NCBI GenBank assembly: GCA_963457665.1
Contig: OY735202.1
Coordinates: 45,471,403 to 45,535,402 of the forward strand
Reading direction: 5' to 3'
Source of the DNA: Thysanoteuthis rhombus
Taxonomy: Eukaryota > Mollusca > Cephalopoda > Oegopsida > Thysanoteuthidae
DNA: 64,000 nucleotides
In this document: one piece after another, positions 37,101 through 46,501 of the stretch
How positions within the stretch are numbered: position 1 is the first letter of the stretch
Layout: the number at the start of each line of letters is the position of its first letter
Notes under the pieces: generated by a model
Databases searched by the model: none
Told to the model about the DNA's origin: nothing
The model's input: only the letters and a program-made list of their open reading frames with translations
Translations under genes and position numbers: made by a program

Positions 37101-40100
37101 TTCAAGTTAGGTTTTTACTTTTCTTAAGATAAAAAGAGCATACCGTGCTGAAAATGTTGCTTACTTTCTTCTATCTTCCACGTTGAACAAAAATACATAA
37201 ATTTCGACAAAAATAAAAATGCATGCCGATATGACTACTACAATCGAAAGCGATCTTTTTCTTAATGAGTCAAACCATGAAATTCAGACCGAAATTAAGG
37301 TCTTGTCTTATCTGAAGGTCGTATTATTCACCGAAGTATACGGTAATTATGTATGTATATTTTACATATGCATGTTTCATGTTCTGGAAATGCTGGACCC
37401 TGCAAATATTGGTGGGAAGAGATTTCAAATAATACATAAGTACATAAAGTTGGAAAAAAAGTAACTATTCTAGAGTTCCTGTATTTCGGGAATAGTTTGT
37501 GTGATTCTCAATGTTGAGCTTCTGCGATCAGAGTAGAACAGTACTCTGTTAGTACAACTCGATTTTGAGTAATCGAAGTCGTTGCGAATGGCACATAATG
37601 GAGGAGTGGTGTTACGTTTCAAGTAGCGAGAAGTTTCTCTGTTACAGCATCGAATACAAATACGTTGACGGGAACCAGACGGTGTCCAGTTCACGTTCAT
37701 TAAAGAATATTTTATCACAAAATAGCATAGTCGTTATTTACTAAGCATAGCTTAGTTTATGCTCAAGTGTAACGATATAGTGAAATTTAAACTATCTAAT
37801 TACAAAATTTTGAAAAAGTGTCCAAAATCTCAAATGGGATATCCTTAGCTGATGCCATTGGTATCAACTTGGAATTCTGACCGTTTTCAGTGTTTCAAGT
37901 AAGTGAGCATGGGGAATTCGTCCCTAATTGAATTTGACAGACCAATCGACAGGGGAAGCCGATAAATTCGGCGATCCACACGCAGTCAGTCAAAAAAAGT
38001 TTCTGCCATCAGCCGCCCGGGTCGGTCAGAATGTGGGAGAATGAGAAGCCGAAGCGGTGTTAGCCAGGAGAAGTAAAAAACCAAGCGGTCTGAGCTAACA
38101 GAGTTGCAGAGTGTAAGCTTGTCCACCCATGAAGGCTGATAGACCGAGGGGTACCGTAAGAGAAATCTGGACCGAGAGACTTCCGCCCGATGAATCAAGT
38201 TAAGATCTGCACACATTTTTAGAAATGCAACTGTTTTTCGCGTCTTTGTAAACAAGAAGGGTTCCTAGAGAACAATAAGCGAAATGATAGCCGAGGTGTT
38301 TGTTTTTCTACACAGCATGTTTCTGTTCAGTGTATCCAGTCAATCGCAGCATGAAAACATGCAAGTATGCTGTTTGTTTAGCATGCGCTGTTTATGTGTC
38401 TACAACACTTCGTCGTATCACACCGGGATCTTCATGAGATGACCTATAACAAATCATGGCATCATGACATGTTGGTATATGTTTTCATCAATAAGTGACA
38501 TCATCCCTGGACAACCCTTCGTCTTCGTTTCGTCTTCTTCTAATTCGTCTCACTCTCCTTCCGCCTCGTGGTTTCGTTACCTGTACCTATATTCCTGGGA
38601 ACAACGTTACAGCAATTTAATACAAGGCCACAAAATTCAGGCTTGAATTAATGATCTGCAAAACCAGCTTGTTAACCATTACACCACAACGAGGTTCTAT
38701 CCCACAAAATAACATAAATACTACTAAAGAAGAACAGGTTACATATGTTACAATCGACGATCGACTGACATCAATCAACTGCTGACCATTTCTCCACGGT
38801 GACCCTCAAACCAACGGTAGCGGCAGGATGTGACATCACAGTAGTTGTGAGAATAGTCTTCATTCAAGTGCCCAACAATCTCTATTGAATAACAGATTTC
38901 GTCATAATACAAAGAAGATACATTTTTATATTTCTAAAGGGAAGTGTTGTTCTTAGACAAAGTTGGAAAGATATTTCGCATTTCCACGATGCTAAATATT
39001 AACGTTGCTGATGTGTTTGTTCGTATGGTAATCCGATTTTTATTCATTTATTTTTAAGCTCCGGGTTGCCGAATCCCGACTGAGATCCGAGGGGAATGGA
39101 GATACACACTTAAAATTGCCCGGCGCCTATACGTTGATGTAAAGTATATGAATCTTGTACTTATGGACAACAGCGTTATAAAACTGACCTGTGAAAGCCG
39201 TGACGGAAACATGTTTCTATTGAGGTATGAACCGAACACGGCAAATACCGCCTTTTTTTTCTTCTCTTTTTTCCTCTTCATATTTTTCTTCTTCTTTTCT
39301 TCTTCTCCATTTTTTCTTCTTTGTCTTTTTTGAAGAATCATTGAGCAGTATTCTTCATGTTATCTCATGCACATTCTCTTCTTTGTAATCTTTGCAGAGT
39401 AAAGAACTACGACCCTGGTAAACATGATGCACTGATGTGTCTGAAAATTGAGCGGATTGACTTCGATCCCCACTACACTTATAAATTATCTCGACTCAAC
39501 AGTAAATATTCGTCGGTTTTTCTTTCCTCCTTAAGTATAAATACATGAGTACCGCACCAATTTCCCAGAATTCGCAGTTCCAAATTCTTGGTAGATTGAT
39601 GTATCTGTGTGGCCAACTGACTCATGTAAACATTCAGTAACGTGCCTATCACTCTACATTCTCTCATCACTCGGTTATGCTTATAATTTTTACTTATATG
39701 ATTTCACTAACATACTTTTGTTTCTTGGAACGATGGTTTCCACAGAATATTGATAATTTATCCCTTTACCTTTTCGCACAGTTAACCGTAACAAATCAAC
39801 GCTATACATGTTATACAACTTATAAACGCAACGATCCGATTTATTTCAGAAGTTAAACATACTCTTGTTGCGTTGGGGGTTCATTCGAAGACGGCTTCTT
39901 GGGTATTTAGTTGTAGTTTCGAAGAAAAGCGTCGTAACTAAAATAGAACCTTTGTTACTTGATCGTGGTAAAGCGAAAATTGATTGAGACGATGAGAAAA
40001 TACTGCAGATATAAGAAAAAAAAAGTTCTCATTTATATCTCTTCTTTTGACAAGCTGCAAAAGTCTCAGGACGTCCGGCGTACAAAGAGTCATACGCAGC

Positions 40101-41984
40101 GTCCAAGTAAATGCTTGGAAAAAACTGCGAAAACAACTGCTTTCTAATGCTTGTCGGGCTAAAACTTTATCTGGAAGTTCGGTGGGAACTTGTTATGGAC
40201 AGGCGCCCTCCTTGCCATATGACATCAACTTGGGATAATAACCTTCCGCCAACTCGCGTGGTCCGCAAAGCTTATCAGTTTTAATTAAGTGTTGAGTCAC
40301 CGTGTGCCATTTGAGAAGTCCACACACGCAAATTTCGCGTGCTTTATTCTTGAAATGAAATCTGGATCGTCGCATACGCACAATTTCTAAGATGTTTATG
40401 GGTAAGACACCCAAGTATCCAAATAAATGATATTAACTAGCCAGTTTTACTGTTAAAATGATGACGCCAATGAAACATACACACATGAATTTTCCAACGC
40501 TTTTGAATCGATATGGACCGGCATTTACGCTTTATATCACCACTGGCTCTTGTATATCTCTTAGAAGTAACTACTGAGATTAAATGTACGTAAAATAAGC
40601 CAAAGATTTTGCTAAATCAGATGATTACTAACCACATCAGTAACCTCTAAATACATTAATCTTGCATGGCGGCTACAGAAATTTCACACGTGCTTATGTA
40701 ATTTTTCCTGTCGAAATTAAATGATGGTCCATCAGTCGCTGGAATATTACTGTTGTACCTATGTTCGAAGTAAGCCTTTAATGCATCTAGCCATTTAATA
40801 TTAACGAAAAAATAGCTTACTTCGAGCAATTGCGCCTTAGTTCCCTTCAAAGTGTCCCCCTTAGGTCCTCAAACATAGCATTCATTCTGCTTTTCAAAAA
40901 GTCTTCTTTTGAGATCCCATTCAGCTGCCCCACTGCATTCTCCTTAATCTCGTCCTTAGAATCTTCTTCTGTGTAATGGCGAAAAAACAGAAGTTGCGGG
41001 GAGCCAAATCGGGACCGTTAGAGACTGCCTGGCAGATCTGGGTGCTAAGATGTTTGCCAAAAAACTCTAGACGAGCCGTGACGAACAACTTACATTAGAC
41101 ATTGTGAATGCGACGTTCACACAGTACACAAGTTCACTGACTGACGTTTCACTACCGACCGATTGATCCTGCAGAAGAGTGTCAATACAATCCTCTCTGA
41201 TTGGATCAAGGTTCTCAAAATATTCAAAATGGCTGGATACTTTCCGGACAGTACTCTTATTATCATATTGATATATCATTGAAGTTTTATGGTCATCAAT
41301 TGTTATATCGGCAAATACTGTTTCCCTAAAAATAAGTCGGTACTAATTGTATGTTCTTGATAACAGCTATATGTCCAACTATCATATCAGAGGCCGGATG
41401 TTATATCTACGTCGTCAGCTATTTTCGTGAATTGTTTTACCTTTGAGTGGTATGTTGTATCTCTTTGATACTAGGACTTACTAATGGTACGATGGACCAT
41501 TATGTTCGGTACACAAAATTATTGGATTTATCATTAGTTTTCCATACTGACTCCATCGCATGGTTCTCAATGGTTGGCTCAAAAATCTCGTAGGTGATCT
41601 CGTAGTATTCCATGTATAACACACAATATTAAATCCCTGATAGACAATACACCCTGTTCCTCTTGCTCTCTACACTTTTGCTTACTTTTCACTGCGTCGT
41701 GGTATGAGGTTGACGTCTGCAGTGGGAGTAGATGGCGAGTGGTAACCCAACCATCTAACAACAAGGGATTCTTTGTTCCGTTATTCCATATCTGAGAAAT
41801 ATGGGACATACGAACATTAAGAATGGGGGTATGTCAGATTAATGTACACAGATACGTTCATGTATACATGAAATTTCACATTTTTTTAAACAATGAATAC
41901 AATTGTCGCCCCAATATGAGCAGGCTGTAATACATAAACTAACGTATTAGAGAACAAGACATATATCAAATATACCCATCTCAG

Positions 41985-42016
<32 letters not shown>

Positions 42017-43518
42017 TTAACACAATTAGATTGGTAAATAGATGTAAAAGGAAAATAGATTTCAATAAAGATATGAATAGGCCGATATATCTTGACAAAC
42101 TGAAATAGATACGAATAGACGAAAATTAACACCGCTAGTCCTAGGATTATTGGCACCCGGGGCAAGCTGAATTTGTATAGAATTATTTATTCATGTTTTA
42201 CCATGAGAAAAATAAATACGTATGAATAAAGAGTCATTCTTTTGTCGACTGTTTCTCTTAGTTTCACTACAACGGAAAGTATCTGTTGGTCTGAAACATT
42301 TCAACACTAAAACTTATTCGCATCAATTTTATGTGTGCACAAGTTCTCGCATTGTTTTGGTTTCAAAGTGAGAATATGTATGTATCATTCGTGTAAATAT
42401 GCTATGATTTGCGCTCGTGACTAAAATATGGATACGTTCATAGTTGTGCGTGTGTGTATGTGTGCGAACGCGCGCATGCGTGAGATGGTGTGAAAAAAAA
42501 TAACAAATGAACGGAAACGAATTCTTGGTGAAATTTGCTGCGTATCTTGCGGGTATTTCGATGGCTCCTTCTCTCGACTTCCGGTAAAAATTAAAAGTTT
42601 AAATTCAAATACAAAACTGAATATTTCCTCCACAGAAAAATTATCTTTAAAGATTTTGAGTGATTTTTTTTCTGTGAACTTTCTTCGGCTCTATTTTATT
42701 TAGTTTTAGCCTTTGTTTTTTCTTCTTCAGTTCATTGGGTTTTGTAAAGCGCCACAGTATGTCTTGTTTTTTGTTTTTGTTTTTGTTTTTGCGTTTATTT
42801 GTTTGTTTGTTCCTTCTTCTGTGAATGGAGGAAATTATCTCTCTTAATGAATTCATTTATTTTTTTCATTCTTCCTTTTCCTCATTTCTTAATTTTCATT
42901 CCTTTCCCCTTCGTTGCGTCCTGTTCTGGTATCAAAACACTGTATGCATTTTTTTCCAAATTAATGTATTGGCTGTTGGCTTAGTGCAAACACACACTGG
43001 CGCACACATGCACATACATATACACATTCACACACATAAACGCATGTATATGCACACACATATATGCATACATACAAGCACTTACACATGCATGCACATG
43101 CATACACGCATGTTGTCACTCTCATATAGATACACATGAACATACATTCATAGAAGTAAGCTCATATAAACACACACTCACACGTGCATATTAATTTCAT
43201 ATATTACTTATCTATTCATTAGTGAGGTATCCAATCAGGATCGAATTCTTTACATTAATGATGGTCAGCACTTCGACTTAGCTAAGCATATTTCTAACCA
43301 AGCCATTTTTGTGTTCATCTACTAATGTAGTATTTGGCAGAAGCAAACAGTTTGGGGGAAAGAAAATCTGTAATGATGATCGGTATTTAAAAAAGGGTCC
43401 ATATTGACTAGGGAAGTGCCCATTCGAAAGATGTATGTTTTAGAAGGGCCAGACTTTATGGTGTGTGGAGCAGTTTGCCATAATTTCCATCCTTACTATA
43501 ATTTCAGAAATACCCGCC

Positions 43519-43581
<63 letters not shown>

Positions 43582-46453
43582 ACCGAGATAAATCGACAAC
43601 TGGCCATTGTACTAAGTTGATATTCGCAAAATATGTTGGGCCATGCACCGGACATTGCAGTGTCTGTTTGGAGTCGTTTGGGTCAACGTTTCCTAATATG
43701 TTGGGATACTCGATTTACGATGAAAAATCTATACTGAAATGGACACACATTTCTTTGATCGTTTGAGTGACGTGATTATGATGTGATATGCGTCTGATCA
43801 TTTCGTAGTGGTTCCGGAATAGAATTGAGACAGAGAAAGAATCATTTTTTTTTCTTCCAAATTTTCATAAAGAATACGATTAAATCAAATTATAGTTAAA
43901 TGACGGTAAGGCATATTTTTTTTAATTCTGTTTTGTGTGTTACGATCGTTACGATTAAGAATGATATTTCTGTTTTGATTGTTGTTATTAACACTATCAT
44001 AAATAAAGAAAGAACAGAATATCATTATTTATGAAGATTTCCATGAAACCGGATGTACCCTTTGATTTGGCATGGCCTGGTGAAAAATAATTTTCCATTC
44101 TTTGTACAAAACTACGGCTTCGAAGTATTCAGGTTACTTCTCTCTAGTTTTGCCAATTTAGATATTTTATATCCAAATTTAGATAATTCTAAAGATCTAA
44201 AGTCAAGAGGGGTTATTTATAGAAACTAAGAAGGATCTGTAATCTTTTATATCTTATTTATTTTTATTAGATTTCTCGAAAACCACTGATCTGCGAAAAG
44301 AAAACTTGAAACTCAACACTGCACTGCCTTGTTTGCCGACTAAATAAACTGGCCAATGTCACCCTCGTACAGTGACCAATTGTCGAGTAATCGCGGGCAA
44401 CACACATAGATTGTGGTAAAAGCGACAATTCAGTTAGACAATCTTAGGGAACGTCAGGTGATGTTGGTAAAACTTTTCTTGTAGCTAAACAGAAGAGGCT
44501 TGACATATAAATGAGTCGTGAATGAGAAACAGTTGGAAAATAACAAGTCAAATGGAAAAATTGAGGGTAATTATCGCGCGATCATGTAAGTGTCAGTGGA
44601 GACGTCGTTCTAAATAGCACAGCAGTCTGATCAGTTCAAAATAGATTTCTTGGATTTTGTCGCCAACTCATCAATAGCCTGTATATGATTCAGGCGTTCC
44701 TTTTGCACCAAAAATCTCATTAAGATCAACAACTGTTCGTCTTGCGGAAGCTGTTGACTCGTGACATTCTTTTGTGATAGAGTACATTGGGAAGTTCTTG
44801 ATAGATGAGAAAGACCCGGAAACCGGCCGCCATTTTGATAAAAATCTTAACGAACATTCTGGTGGGGCCGGGAAAGTCATGCAGTATACATATCCGCCCC
44901 CGTTTAACCGCTGTACATATTAATGCAAATACTGAAGGTGCATGACAAATTAGTTTGCGTACCTCGGGTACAGAAGATATTAACCTTTAATTTTCTGTGC
45001 ATACTGACGCTCTCAACGGGAAATGCTTGACAAAATGTCCGGCTTCCCTATACACCATGCGAACGAATTAAGACAAATGACGTGGCCCCGATGATGATAT
45101 CTTTATCTTTTCCCTACGAAGCGACAATGCAAAGCTTTGATTTCTGTGCGTTCAGTTTCCAATGAGATTCAAGATATGTTTGTAGCAGTCATTTTCAAGT
45201 GTGGGTGTGCTTATACACGTCCTCATATGCACTTTTTCTTGTCGGGATCTTCAGTTGTTCATCATGTAACCATTTCGGGGATTTAAAAATAAAACAGTAT
45301 ATTAACATGGCTCCCCATGTTGAATTTTGTTGAGAGGCTCTTTGGTCCTTATTTGTCCTTTTCCTTTAAGAAAGATTTACGGGTTCAAACTCTATAGATA
45401 TAAGAGAACTTTTCAAAATTTATGTGATTTCAGTCAGTTATTTTCAGAATATCTGTTTATATGATGCAATTCATGTCAGCATTTGAAAGGGTTTTATGTT
45501 CTAAACAGAATTAGATATTGTGGAATATTGTGTGAATGTTTCCTGTTGGAATCTTCAGTTGTTTACCATGAAACTGTTTCGGGGATTTAAAATCAAAACA
45601 GTCACATAGATGAAATGATGAACATTACTCGATTATACTATGAAATTTTGATGACAGGCTCTTTGGTCCTTATTTTTCCTTTTCATTCATAAACAACACG
45701 GTTTAATTATGCGGTCAAATCCTTTTCCATGTTGTCCAATGGTGTGGAGTCTATTAAAAGGAACTGATGGACAATGGCCCAAAAATAAAGTTCAACGTTT
45801 TCCGACAATAAAGAGCTGAGAATATCATTTGCCTTCGATAACAGTTGATAGGAATACAGCTGATTCATTTCTATTGCTGCAGAGGTTATTAGAGCATAGT
45901 ATGTGAACTGATTCTTTTTAGCGATTTTTTTCCAATGTTATTCTCTGTCTATTTAACTAAATTAATTTCACAATTGTTGGTCGCCTCCTTTTTCTTTCAC
46001 ATATGAGCAGCCAGGCCTAATCCAACGGATCACTGATTTTCGATGTCCTTCAGCCTTACCTTTGATTCTCGATGAATTATTATTATTATTATTATTATCA
46101 TTATTATTATTATTATTATTATTATTTGGAATTTCGCACCAGCTGCCTGATGGTAACCGCTGGAGTTTGAGTGACAGCAAGTCTCCTCAAGTCTCCAGCC
46201 CTCCTCTCCTAGTATTCATAGGTCGCTGTAATTCTGCGATTTACAGTTTCACACCGGTTGCCCAGTGATTATCGCTGAAGGCTGAGTGACAATAAGTCTC
46301 CTCAGGTCTTCAGCTAACGTCTCCCCTCCCTTTCACCTATCATGTCAGGGCTACGATTCGTTGCAGTCCTTATATCTCTAGCACCTTCCTCAGTATCCGT
46401 GCAGTTCCCAGCAGTGCTGTGGTCTTTACAGTCTCATTATTATTATTATTATA

Positions 46454-46501
<48 letters not shown>

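Noticed and set aside
43404..43766. 120-codon open frame with Cys-Val runs
   Set aside because: Its core is a (GT)n microsatellite and there is no recognisable domain outside it.
44671..44880. 69-codon minus-strand frame with low bias
   Set aside because: No recognisable domain, no splice context and no second copy, so it was left out as a gene.
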